NCBI GenBank assembly: GCA_964473255.1
Contig: CAYYOT010000020.1
Coordinates: forward strand, 1-64,000
DNA: 64,000 nt
Source of the DNA: Kuafuiihalomonas sp964473255
GTDB lineage: Bacteria; Myxococcota; Kuafuiibacteriia; Kuafuiibacteriales; Kuafuiibacteriaceae
Reading direction: 5' to 3'
The position numbers and the translations under genes were made by a program. Position 1 is the first letter of the stretch, and every line of letters starts with the position of its first letter. The notes beneath the pieces are model-generated. The model saw only the letters and a program-made list of their open reading frames with translations. It did not search any database and had not been told where the DNA came from. Shown one piece after another: positions 43,493 to 51,887 of this stretch.

Positions 43493-45745
43493 TCAGTTCC
43501 ACGGTATATGGGACGGCGCTCGAACTCCCTGTGCTCGAAGATTCCTCAGCGACTCTGCGACAAGCGAACGAGCTTCCGCTCGTGATGCACCGCCGGCGAT
43601 GAGGGACTCCACAGCGATACGCGAGTGTTCCTTCAGCGTATTTGGTCCTCCACCGGCTGCTAGTTGGTCAAACAGTTCCCGCTGCTTTCGCGTCATGTCA
43701 GCATGGCTCCACCCGCGAGACTTCATGTAGTCCTGGCCTATGGCAAAGCCCTTTGACTTCGAGTATGTAGCGTGCCCCTTGAAACCGGCTTTCGCGTGGA
43801 CATGGTGGCCGCCCACCGAAGAATACTTGCCTGTTCCCGCACACGTATTGTGCGCCCGTACCTCCGCCTCACCGACGAGGTACTCGTGGTCCCCCTCAAC
43901 CTCCAGGTTGTAGACCCGGTGAACCCCACGAACCTTCTCCAGCGCCTCGACGGTGACCGCGCCCTCCGCCGTCTGGAGTCGCTCACCGACCTGCAAGTCC
44001 CGAACCCGAACCCAATCATCGCGGTCCAGCGAGAACAGCGGATGGGACCCAGTGCCTCGAAGCGGCTCACCTCCCCCGACGAACGAAACCCCGTAAACAT
44101 CACCGCTCACATGTCGATACGTGCCGAGTATGACCTGGCCTGGCCCGCTTGCAGGAATCTCCGCCGGGTCAATGGCTAGGGCCACGAATGAACTGGAGGC
44201 ACCGATCTCCGGATTCTGTAGGTCTATCTTGTCGCCAGGGTCTCTCAGCCCCCGCGCGAGGGCCCATTCGGCCGGCCGCAGAATGGTCATCTCCAACACG
44301 TCAGCGCTGGGCCGGGTTGCTTCCGTCTCCGAGCGAAGAACGATGCGCACATATCCGTCGCCTACTGCTGTCTCCGAACCGCCGTGGGCCCAGTTAGGCA
44401 GGCCAGTCCTTATCGGGAGTTTCGAGTCCGCAACGAGTGGATATGGAGCTGAATGGGTGCCATAGGTCTCATACGAGCCACCCGACTCAACGGCGTCGAT
44501 AGCGGCGACCGTCTCGAGACCTTCCAGGCCCACGACTTTCTCACCAACATTGAGGTCGTCGACAGAGGTCCACGCGCCCCGGTCATGAGAGAAGAGCTCG
44601 TGATCAGCATCAGTCGAGATGGCTTCTTGTTTGCCCTCGAAGTACATGCGCCGAGCTTGCATCGTTCGATTCGTGAGCCGGTTGAATACTTCTGGACGAC
44701 GAGTCGTTGCCGGTACGGGCTCGATTGCCCGAAGAACCAGGTGATGCCGTTCGGGATTCGCATGGCCCTCCGCCGCGGACTCAAAAGTTAGCCATTGACC
44801 AACTCTAGATACGTTATGCAGACGCATCCATTCAGACGAACGAAGACCCCGGATTGTAGTGCCCTCCGCCGACGATCCGGGCACTCCGTGCATCTCAACC
44901 CACCATTCAGACTCGCGAGATGAGCGATCAACCGCAGTGACCACGCGCTGGCCGACCTCGAGGGTCTCAATAGATCGATGGGTCCCTGGCGCCGTGCTGA
45001 CGAGCGTGCCGTTGATGAAGGAGAGTGGGCATGGGTCTAGGCAAGCGTTGCCTTTACATGCCGTAGCCTTCGGCTTGTTCATTCTGGCCTTTACGGCGCG
45101 CCAGGCGTCGTCGATCTTGCCTTTGCCGGCCTTGATGAGAGGCTTGGCGACTTTGGCAGCGACCTTTCCGACGCCTCCGGCAACGAGCGTGACGGCTGCA
45201 TCGACGGCCAAGCTTTGGGCTACCTCGGCCACACCTCCGCTTTGGTATGCCTGATACGTGTCGTAGGCAGTCCACGCAGCTCCGACCGCCCAGATGGCGA
45301 CCGGGATGACGAACGGGAGGTCTCCGTTCTCATCCATGTAGCTGTAGGGGTTCTGGTTGCCATAGGCGTAACGGTTCAGACTGGCGGGGACGCCAGGGTT
45401 GACGGGAGCTGAGTCTGGGCCAAAGAAGGTCCCGAAGCCGGGGTGGTAGTACCGAGAGCCCATGTAGACGAGCCCAGTGTCTCGGTCATAGACGTGGCCC
45501 GTGAATCCACGACGGGTGCGGGCCAGTCGCTCGACCGATGTGCCTTCACTCGAGTCTTCTTCGCCGAAGGGCGTGAAGTGCCGCCGCCACAGCACTCCGC
45601 CGGTCGCATCTGCGGCAACGACGGGGGTGCCGGAGGCATCATTGTAGAGATAGGTTACGGTCTCATCCGCTCGGGCGATACGTGGCGCTACACCAACCGA
45701 GCCTGCCCCGAAAACAAGTAGCAAGAGCTGCGTCCAAAACTTCAT
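43493..45745 (-). CDS. RHS-core/Hint polymorphic toxin with HNH-like C-terminal domain
   Basis: This is a 750-residue exported protein. It has a signal peptide (about 1-26), the RHS core-associated domain (about 30-140: GFTGHVYDRDTGLVYMGSRYY core DTGLVYMGSRYY, FGPDSAPVNPG, LNRYAYGNQNPYSYMDENGD core NRYAYGNQNP), a hydrophobic Ala/Gly-rich segment (145-205), and a Hint autoprocessing domain starting at Cys239 (CPLSFINGTLVS) and ending VRAHN633-T-C. The C-terminal toxin domain (634-750) contains GGHHVHAKAGFKGH and a helical bundle ending HIPWN, like HNH/EndoVII nucleases with GHH/SHH signatures. ATG 45745 has GGAGG 7 nt upstream. Hint cleavage would release the nuclease. It follows the YD/RTX gene and precedes the immunity gene. 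Confidence 0.82.
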   Translation of the reverse strand: MKFWTQLLLLVFGAGSVGVAPRIARADETVTYLYNDASGTPVVAADATGGVLWRRHFTPFGEEDSSEGTSVERLARTRRGFTGHVYDRDTGLVYMGSRYYHPGFGTFFGPDSAPVNPGVPASLNRYAYGNQNPYSYMDENGDLPFVIPVAIWAVGAAWTAYDTYQAYQSGGVAEVAQSLAVDAAVTLVAGGVGKVAAKVAKPLIKAGKGKIDDAWRAVKARMNKPKATACKGNACLDPCPLSFINGTLVSTAPGTHRSIETLEVGQRVVTAVDRSSRESEWWVEMHGVPGSSAEGTTIRGLRSSEWMRLHNVSRVGQWLTFESAAEGHANPERHHLVLRAIEPVPATTRRPEVFNRLTNRTMQARRMYFEGKQEAISTDADHELFSHDRGAWTSVDDLNVGEKVVGLEGLETVAAIDAVESGGSYETYGTHSAPYPLVADSKLPIRTGLPNWAHGGSETAVGDGYVRIVLRSETEATRPSADVLEMTILRPAEWALARGLRDPGDKIDLQNPEIGASSSFVALAIDPAEIPASGPGQVILGTYRHVSGDVYGVSFVGGGEPLRGTGSHPLFSLDRDDWVRVRDLQVGERLQTAEGAVTVEALEKVRGVHRVYNLEVEGDHEYLVGEAEVRAHNTCAGTGKYSSVGGHHVHAKAGFKGHATYSKSKGFAIGQDYMKSRGWSHADMTRKQRELFDQLAAGGGPNTLKEHSRIAVESLIAGGASRAEARSLVAESLRNLRAQGVRAPSHIPWN

Positions 45746-45777
45746 CGTTCGGCCTCCGTTCATGCTGCTGTGTAGCA

Positions 45778-48700
45778 TCAGGGCACCAACCGGCTTTCCA
45801 CATCAGCGGCGTCGAGTGTCAGTCGTCCCCCACTCGAATCATCACACTCCACGGCGTTGAGCTTTCGATAGCCCGGAACTTCGAAATCAAGCTGAACTCC
45901 GAAAATGACGAACGAGAATGACGGGTCGAACCAGCCGGTGACTATGACCATGTCGCCTGCAGTGCCGACCGTGATCTCGAGGTCATCGCCGACGCGACGG
46001 AACTCCAAATCGGTATCGTCAATCCCGGAAGCAAAGATGAGCCGGTCGTCCTCACCCGGGTCGCAGCGGTCACACACGTTGACGGTTCCCACGAGTGCGC
46101 AGGTCGCATTGTTGATGAAGCACATCTCGCTGGAGATCGTGTCGACGCCGTCGCCGATATCGAAATGGTACCAGTCGCTGTCCGAGCCTCCTTGAAGTTC
46201 ATCGTCACCTGGGCCGCCCCAGTACTCGGGAGCATTCGTGGCGATCTGACAGTTCTCGAACGAAAGAGTGTCTTCCCCTTCATCACCATAGATGAGATCC
46301 CGGCCGCAGGCACCGCGCAGGATGTCGTCCCCTTCCAATCCTTCTATCGTCTCACTGGGGAAGGTGCCTTGGATCTCGTCTGGTCCATCGGTTGGTATCA
46401 TGGCTTGAATGCGCATGCCGGCGAGTGAGAGCGTGCTTCCGGTCGAGTACTCGATCGTCTCGATCTCCTTGCCCAGACTGTTGAGTCCGCAGTGATTGGC
46501 GCCGGGGGGCTGAAGGGCGCAGTTCTGTCCGCCAAACTGAGCCAAAACGGCTCCGGTGGTCGAACTAAAAATCTGCATTCCAATACCTTGACCGCCCCAG
46601 TTTCGGATGAAGAATCCGGCCGGGCCGCCTCGGAGCTCGATGACATCATCACCTCCATCGTCTTGAATGTTCTCCGTGCCCCAATCTGAGCGAATGACGT
46701 AGCGGTCGTCGTCGTTCGAGCCACGCAGCGAGTCGTCACCCTCGTGCCCGAGAAATACGGTTGGTGCGTTCAGGAAGCCGTCGATGATGTTGTTCGCGCT
46801 CGTCCCGACTTTTCGCACGACGAGGTCCGCCTCGGTCAGCACGTGGACGGTGTTCTCGTCGGGATACGTGAACCAGAACTCCTCGATCTCGGAAGCCAGG
46901 TATACCGTAAGTGGGCGCCGGAGCGGATTCTCGAACGTCACGCTGAGATTATCGCCGGAGCGTCTCGCATAGGCGCGGTCAGGGTCGACGCCTTCGAAGA
47001 TGACGGTGTCGTACCCACTTTCGTCTTCGATAGCGCCCTGTGCGGTGTCGTCGAAGATGTAGATGTCATTTCCGGCGCCGCCGATCATCGTGTCGACCCC
47101 GCCGGATGGAAGAAATGTATCGTTGCTGGGAGTTCCGACCAGCGTGTCGTTGTTTGGTCCGCCGACCAGACGAACCCGCGTGCCCTGCTTCATGGTGACG
47201 GTCACGCGAAGCGGTGGGCTCGACTCGCCGCAGTCAGCAGCCACGAACTCGAGGGCATAGGCCACCTGGTAGATATCGGTGGGGACCGTTCCCGAGATGA
47301 CGCCGTCGGTGACGTCGAGCCACTCGGGCAGCTCGGTGGTGTCGGTGCGACTGACCGTCAGCGGATCGCCATCCGGATCGACGAAGAAGTCCGAAACGGG
47401 TCCGAAGCTGAAGGTCTGGCCCGGCCGCAGCTCGATGCCGGTCCGCCCGGCACCCACCAACTTCGGCGGCGTGTTGACGCGACCACGGTCCACGGAGAAA
47501 CGGACGCTCCGGGTCGTCTCTTGCTGGGCGGAATCGGAAACGTGGAGCTCCAGACGATGGAAGCCGACCGAGAGCTGACAACCGAGGTCCAGGTCGCGGC
47601 CGGTTCCGACCAGGATCGGCTCGCCGGGACGATCCACAGGACGAAGGATCTCCTCCTCGGCCAGATACCATTCGATGTCGGCCGAGATGTCCCCATCCGT
47701 CCCGTCGATGGCCACGGCCTCAAAGCTAGGCGGACTGAGACCATCGATGACGTCGAAGTCTTTGGGCTGCAGCAGATGAATGCTCGGTGGCAGATCGGTG
47801 CTCGAACAGTGTGGTCGGCTGGCATCCGCGTTCTTGCAGTCGACTTCAACCTCGGCCACGCCGAGCCGACCGAGATGGATGTGGTCTGTAGCCGTCCGCG
47901 CATATCCGTCTTCATGGTACAGAAGGACCCCGGTTGCGTCATAAAAGTAGATGCGATTGTCGTCTTCACGGACGCGATATCCGTTGCCGTCGTATTGGTA
48001 TCGCTTGCTACTGAAGTAATCGAGGTACTCGGTGAACGTCGGTAGTCGCGGATCTTGGTTTGCGGTTCTCTCCTCGCGCTCCAAGAGCGTAGGACGACCC
48101 ATCCAGTCGCTGTCGAATCGGAATCGGGTACGAGCCCGTAGGCCGCGCACCGATAGCTCCCGCACGTACCCGCGATTGTCGTAGCGAAGATCGGCGGTCC
48201 ATTCTTCCGTCTTCACTTCTTGAAGACGGTGAAAGAAGAAGAGACCCGCGCCGGCGCTATCGTCATAGCCGTAGGTGTACTCGTGCTCGGCGCCGTCGCG
48301 TCGCTTCTCGGTTCGAGCATTCTTGGTGTTGTAGTCGTACTCGATCGTCCCGAAGCCGCCGTCGGCCCAAGTTAGTCGATTGAGATCGTCGTACCGCAGG
48401 TCGATCGAATGGTCAGAATCGATACCGTCGGAAATCGACGTGACGTTGCCCAGACCATCGTAGTCGTACGAGAGGTCGATGACGGAACCCGATGAGATCG
48501 CGCCAACGAGCGCGGGCTTGGACGTATCGGGAGTGAAGTTGATCGTATCGCCATTTCCGTACGTGACGGAGTCCAACGTGCCGTTGGCGTTGTATCGGAC
48601 GGATGAGACATACGATCCGACTCGGGTCGGGCGCCCGAATCCATCCGGACTCAACGAAACCGAACGACCGGACGGGTAGATGATGAGGTTGAGGGCATCG

Positions 48701-51663
48701 TTTCCGTCATAGCCTCGCACGACCGTCCACGTTCGCCCGTCCATTTCGAGCTCTTCCGACGTGATATTGCCGTTGGCATCGTAGTCCAGCCTTCGGGTTC
48801 CGCTCGCGTTCGAGATGCTCAAGTAGCGGTCCATGAGGTCGTAGGTTGCGGTGACCCGTCGCGGATCTCCAGGATTACCGGGTCCGTGAGAAATGAGCCG
48901 GTCGGCAGCATCATACTCGTAGCTGATGGTGGCGGTCCGAACCAATTGGCTAGAGCTCTCGAATTCGATCCAAGATTCGGATAGTCGACCCGAGGTGTCG
49001 TAGACGTTGCGTCGAAGTCCCTCCTCCGGGTGACGTTCCGCGATGACCAGCCCGCGCTCGTCGCGCGTGATGAATCGGTTCACATCTTGGACGATATCTG
49101 CGCCCGCTGAAGTGATCGTTGCCGGTGTGCCCTCACGGTAGAGTTCGATATCGGTGATCACGCCTTCTTCTTGCTCGATTCTCTTGATTCGTCGTTCCTC
49201 GGGATCGCCGAACCGCTCCATGTAGTAGGTCGTGGTCTGTCCAAGATCGTTGGTCGTTCGCTCGACGTCTTCATCGAGATACTCGTAGCTCGTGGCCGAG
49301 CCGTCGCCGGTATAGGCGCTCATCGTTGGTCGGCCGAGCGTGTCATAGGCTGTGCAGATGCCCTCGCAGGATGAGCTACAGTCCAAGGTTCCCGCCGCGA
49401 CACACCTGCCCGAAAGCGCCGAGCTGCTTGGGTCCGACTTGAAGACGACACGGCCCGCCTCGTCGTACTCGGTCTTGACGATGATACTGCTCCCGCCAAC
49501 CGAGACGGTTCGAAGGATCTCTCGGCCTAGGCCGTCGAGATCCACGGTCGTTTGCTTCGTGCCCCTGGTCTCGGTTCGCTGCCGAGTTGAAAAAGAGTAA
49601 GTCATCGTCGTTGGGTTGTCCGACCCCCGCGGCGGATCGATCGAGGTTGGTCGGCCAAGATCGTCATATGAGAACGTTGTCGTGTTCCCTTCGGCGTCGG
49701 TATAGGAGGCGACGTATCCTGCGGAGTCGATCGTCTGCTCGACCGTCGATCCCCGGCCGGTCGATGTGATCTCGGTCGGAACGTGGACATCGTACGACTG
49801 GACCACGTACTCCCCGCCGTCCCCGGGGATTTCATATGAATCGAGGAGGCCGTTCGCCTTGTAGTCGTATGTAACGGTTTTACCCAGCGCGGTCATGGAG
49901 TCGAGCCGGCCGTTCGAGTCATAGGTCATGACCGTGCCGTCAGAGCCCGCATCGAAGGTCCCCAGAGAGCCATACTCGACCGTTAGATCAACGAGCTCGC
50001 GCCTGGTCGTGCGCACCCGCCAGTTCACGTAGTCCATGTCGTATTCCATCTTCGTCGTGCGGACGAACTCGGCGTCTGGAAGCGCCGGGGGGGCGGCGCC
50101 GTTGAGGCTGGGATTGGTTCCGGCGTCGTCCAAACGCTCGAGGACGCGGGTGACCTGCAGATGGTCTTCGTCGTACTCGTTGACGGTCGTGTAGTTACGA
50201 CCATCTCGGGTGATCGTTCGGCTGAAGAGCAAGGTCGTCGTCGGATACTCGAGGAGCGACGGGTTGTAGCGCGTGGGCACGAGCTGGTCGCTGATAGAGT
50301 AGACGCTCCACCAGATGGTCTCTTCTTCGAGCGCATTTCCCGATGTCGTTCCCTTCTCGAAGATCTTCTTGTTGCGCAGGTAGCCGGTCGCGTACGCGTT
50401 GAAGGGCGGGTTGAGGAGGGATACGCGTTCGCCGGTGAACTCGTGGACCTCGGTGCTGATCGGCGTCTCGATCGTGGTGGTGTCGGTCCAGCTCAGGGGG
50501 TCGACCGAATACGAGTACTCCCACTCCGCATCCAGCAGGTCGGGGCCCGTGAGCGTGACCTTGCTGACCGCGACCGACGGGCCTATGCCCGGTAGCGCGG
50601 GATTGCTCTTCTGCGTGTATTCGAACGTCTTCGTCGCTCCGTAGGGGGCTGTGATGGTCTCCAGATTCGACGTGGCGAGGTTGGGCGTTGGGTTCGGGCC
50701 GACGGAAACGTACGTGTAGCTCCACTCGAGTCCTTCCGGGCCCTCGACCCGGTCGAGCTGAGAGTACGTCGCGTTGTTGGGAACGCCCGAGTAGAAGTAG
50801 TCCCAGGTCTCGCGGACACTGCCGCTGAACTTGGCTTCGGCCTTCGTCAGGCTGCGGCGTCCGCCCGAAAAGCTCGTATACGTGAACGTCATCTCTCGGC
50901 CGTCGCTGGCCAAGATGGACGTGAGCTCGTCGGGCGCGCCCGATACCGGTGATGCCTGGTAGTTGAACGCGATCGTGTTGCCCGACGGATCTTCGATTTC
51001 CTCGAGCTGGTAGCCGAAGTTTTGCGTCAACCCCGAGAAGCTGACCACCCCGTTCCGGGTGAACTTGTAGGTGTTGCCTGCGGGGTCGTGAACCTCGAAG
51101 CCGCCGGTGACGCAGTCGGCCACCCAAAGGCTCGAAGAAATGTAGTCGTGGTTGTTGGCCACGGGGCTCGTGGACGGCGTCGCGCAGCTCGAGCCGAGGG
51201 CGCAGGCCTTGGGAACGTAGAACGCGTGGCGCTGACCGTCGGACAGCGTCATGATGGGGATGTCGGCGTTCTGCGGCTGAGGCAGGAAGACTCCGCAAGC
51301 GGACAGCGCCCGTCCGAACTCGATGTACGGGGGATGGAACTGCCAGCCGTTGGCCATGTTGGTCCGAGACGGGAGGATCGGCCCACCGGCCGCGGGGAGC
51401 TTCTCGATCGAGTTGTAGTACCGGGTCAGGGCGATGGTCGGACCGACGCCTTCGATGGTCGCGTCGACGTGCTGAATCTGGAGCCGCCCGGTGAAGGGGT
51501 CGACCCGCGCAACGTCGTCGATGCCGTAGCCCATCTCTCGCTGACTCGGCTTTCCCACCGCCGAGTAGGGATCGATCACGCTGCTTTGACCCCAAGCCGG
51601 GGAGGAGGCGAGCATCATGCCCAAGGCCAAAGGGGATGAAAGGCGCATCATCAGGTTTTTCAT
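45778..51663 (-). CDS. Giant YD-repeat/RTX secreted protein
   Basis: This 1961-residue exported protein has a signal peptide (SPAWGQSS near residue 25). The opening region (PFTGRLQIQHVDATIEGVGP core DPFTGRLQIQH) is a typical RHS start. Many YD repeats follow (about 250-1280, e.g. YDANGNITSEEL, YDYDGLGNVTSISDG). Next come an Ig-like domain (about 1290-1390), a cadherin-like domain (about 1395-1490, NTPPKLVGAGRT to TVTMKQG) and RTX calcium-binding nonapeptides (about 1495-1950: GGAGNDIYIFDD, GLEGDDILRGACGRDLIYGDEGED core GDDILRGA, GGPGDDELQGGSDSD) with a hemolysin-type end. The usual C-terminal RHS core and toxin are absent and lie in the next gene. ATG 51663 overlaps the lipoprotein stop. Confidence 0.85.
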   Translation of the reverse strand: MKNLMMRLSSPLALGMMLASSPAWGQSSVIDPYSAVGKPSQREMGYGIDDVARVDPFTGRLQIQHVDATIEGVGPTIALTRYYNSIEKLPAAGGPILPSRTNMANGWQFHPPYIEFGRALSACGVFLPQPQNADIPIMTLSDGQRHAFYVPKACALGSSCATPSTSPVANNHDYISSSLWVADCVTGGFEVHDPAGNTYKFTRNGVVSFSGLTQNFGYQLEEIEDPSGNTIAFNYQASPVSGAPDELTSILASDGREMTFTYTSFSGGRRSLTKAEAKFSGSVRETWDYFYSGVPNNATYSQLDRVEGPEGLEWSYTYVSVGPNPTPNLATSNLETITAPYGATKTFEYTQKSNPALPGIGPSVAVSKVTLTGPDLLDAEWEYSYSVDPLSWTDTTTIETPISTEVHEFTGERVSLLNPPFNAYATGYLRNKKIFEKGTTSGNALEEETIWWSVYSISDQLVPTRYNPSLLEYPTTTLLFSRTITRDGRNYTTVNEYDEDHLQVTRVLERLDDAGTNPSLNGAAPPALPDAEFVRTTKMEYDMDYVNWRVRTTRRELVDLTVEYGSLGTFDAGSDGTVMTYDSNGRLDSMTALGKTVTYDYKANGLLDSYEIPGDGGEYVVQSYDVHVPTEITSTGRGSTVEQTIDSAGYVASYTDAEGNTTTFSYDDLGRPTSIDPPRGSDNPTTMTYSFSTRQRTETRGTKQTTVDLDGLGREILRTVSVGGSSIIVKTEYDEAGRVVFKSDPSSSALSGRCVAAGTLDCSSSCEGICTAYDTLGRPTMSAYTGDGSATSYEYLDEDVERTTNDLGQTTTYYMERFGDPEERRIKRIEQEEGVITDIELYREGTPATITSAGADIVQDVNRFITRDERGLVIAERHPEEGLRRNVYDTSGRLSESWIEFESSSQLVRTATISYEYDAADRLISHGPGNPGDPRRVTATYDLMDRYLSISNASGTRRLDYDANGNITSEELEMDGRTWTVVRGYDGNDALNLIIYPSGRSVSLSPDGFGRPTRVGSYVSSVRYNANGTLDSVTYGNGDTINFTPDTSKPALVGAISSGSVIDLSYDYDGLGNVTSISDGIDSDHSIDLRYDDLNRLTWADGGFGTIEYDYNTKNARTEKRRDGAEHEYTYGYDDSAGAGLFFFHRLQEVKTEEWTADLRYDNRGYVRELSVRGLRARTRFRFDSDWMGRPTLLEREERTANQDPRLPTFTEYLDYFSSKRYQYDGNGYRVREDDNRIYFYDATGVLLYHEDGYARTATDHIHLGRLGVAEVEVDCKNADASRPHCSSTDLPPSIHLLQPKDFDVIDGLSPPSFEAVAIDGTDGDISADIEWYLAEEEILRPVDRPGEPILVGTGRDLDLGCQLSVGFHRLELHVSDSAQQETTRSVRFSVDRGRVNTPPKLVGAGRTGIELRPGQTFSFGPVSDFFVDPDGDPLTVSRTDTTELPEWLDVTDGVISGTVPTDIYQVAYALEFVAADCGESSPPLRVTVTMKQGTRVRLVGGPNNDTLVGTPSNDTFLPSGGVDTMIGGAGNDIYIFDDTAQGAIEDESGYDTVIFEGVDPDRAYARRSGDNLSVTFENPLRRPLTVYLASEIEEFWFTYPDENTVHVLTEADLVVRKVGTSANNIIDGFLNAPTVFLGHEGDDSLRGSNDDDRYVIRSDWGTENIQDDGGDDVIELRGGPAGFFIRNWGGQGIGMQIFSSTTGAVLAQFGGQNCALQPPGANHCGLNSLGKEIETIEYSTGSTLSLAGMRIQAMIPTDGPDEIQGTFPSETIEGLEGDDILRGACGRDLIYGDEGEDTLSFENCQIATNAPEYWGGPGDDELQGGSDSDWYHFDIGDGVDTISSEMCFINNATCALVGTVNVCDRCDPGEDDRLIFASGIDDTDLEFRRVGDDLEITVGTAGDMVIVTGWFDPSFSFVIFGVQLDFEVPGYRKLNAVECDDSSGGRLTLDAADVESRLVP

Positions 51664-51887
51664 TGCCGCCTCACTCGCTCGGGACCTCGGGCCGCCGGGG
51701 CGATCGGACGCGCCGGAGGCTGCTCGATGCGAAGGTCTCTGCTCTGTTTCGGCTCGATGGGCGGAAGCTCCGGTTCCCCGGTTTCCGTGGAACCGCTCGA
51801 CCGTCGGCCCGTGCAGCCGGGCAGGCTGACGAGGAGGGCGCCCGCAACCGCGAGGCTCGCGACGCGAAGGTTCAGAGTTGAATTCAT
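51660..51887 (-). CDS. Small lipoprotein of the RHS cassette
   Basis: This 75-residue predicted lipoprotein (lipobox LLVSLPGC, Cys about 25) is followed by a polar, Pro- and Arg-rich mature part (GRRSSGSTETGEPELPPIEPK core). Its ATG overlaps the FG-GAP stop (ATGA) and its own stop overlaps the YD/RTX start (ATGA), so all three are translationally coupled. It may anchor or escort the large protein at the outer membrane. No family was recognised. Confidence 0.7.
   Translation of the reverse strand: MNSTLNLRVASLAVAGALLVSLPGCTGRRSSGSTETGEPELPPIEPKQSRDLRIEQPPARPIAPAARGPERVRRQ

Noticed and set aside
46744..48045. Open plus-strand frame of 433 codons within the YD/RTX gene
   Set aside because: It is antisense to clear Ig, cadherin and RTX domains and contains no recognisable protein features.
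49000..51000. Repeated sequence inside the YD gene as a possible CRISPR or tandem DNA array
   Set aside because: The repetition is at protein level (YD repeats) with variable spacing and diverged DNA, not identical repeats with unique spacers.
50195..51595. 466-codon minus-strand frame overlapping the giant YD gene in another frame
   Set aside because: Extremely rich in Arg and Pro with no motif. The alternative frame carries the conserved RHS start and YD repeats.
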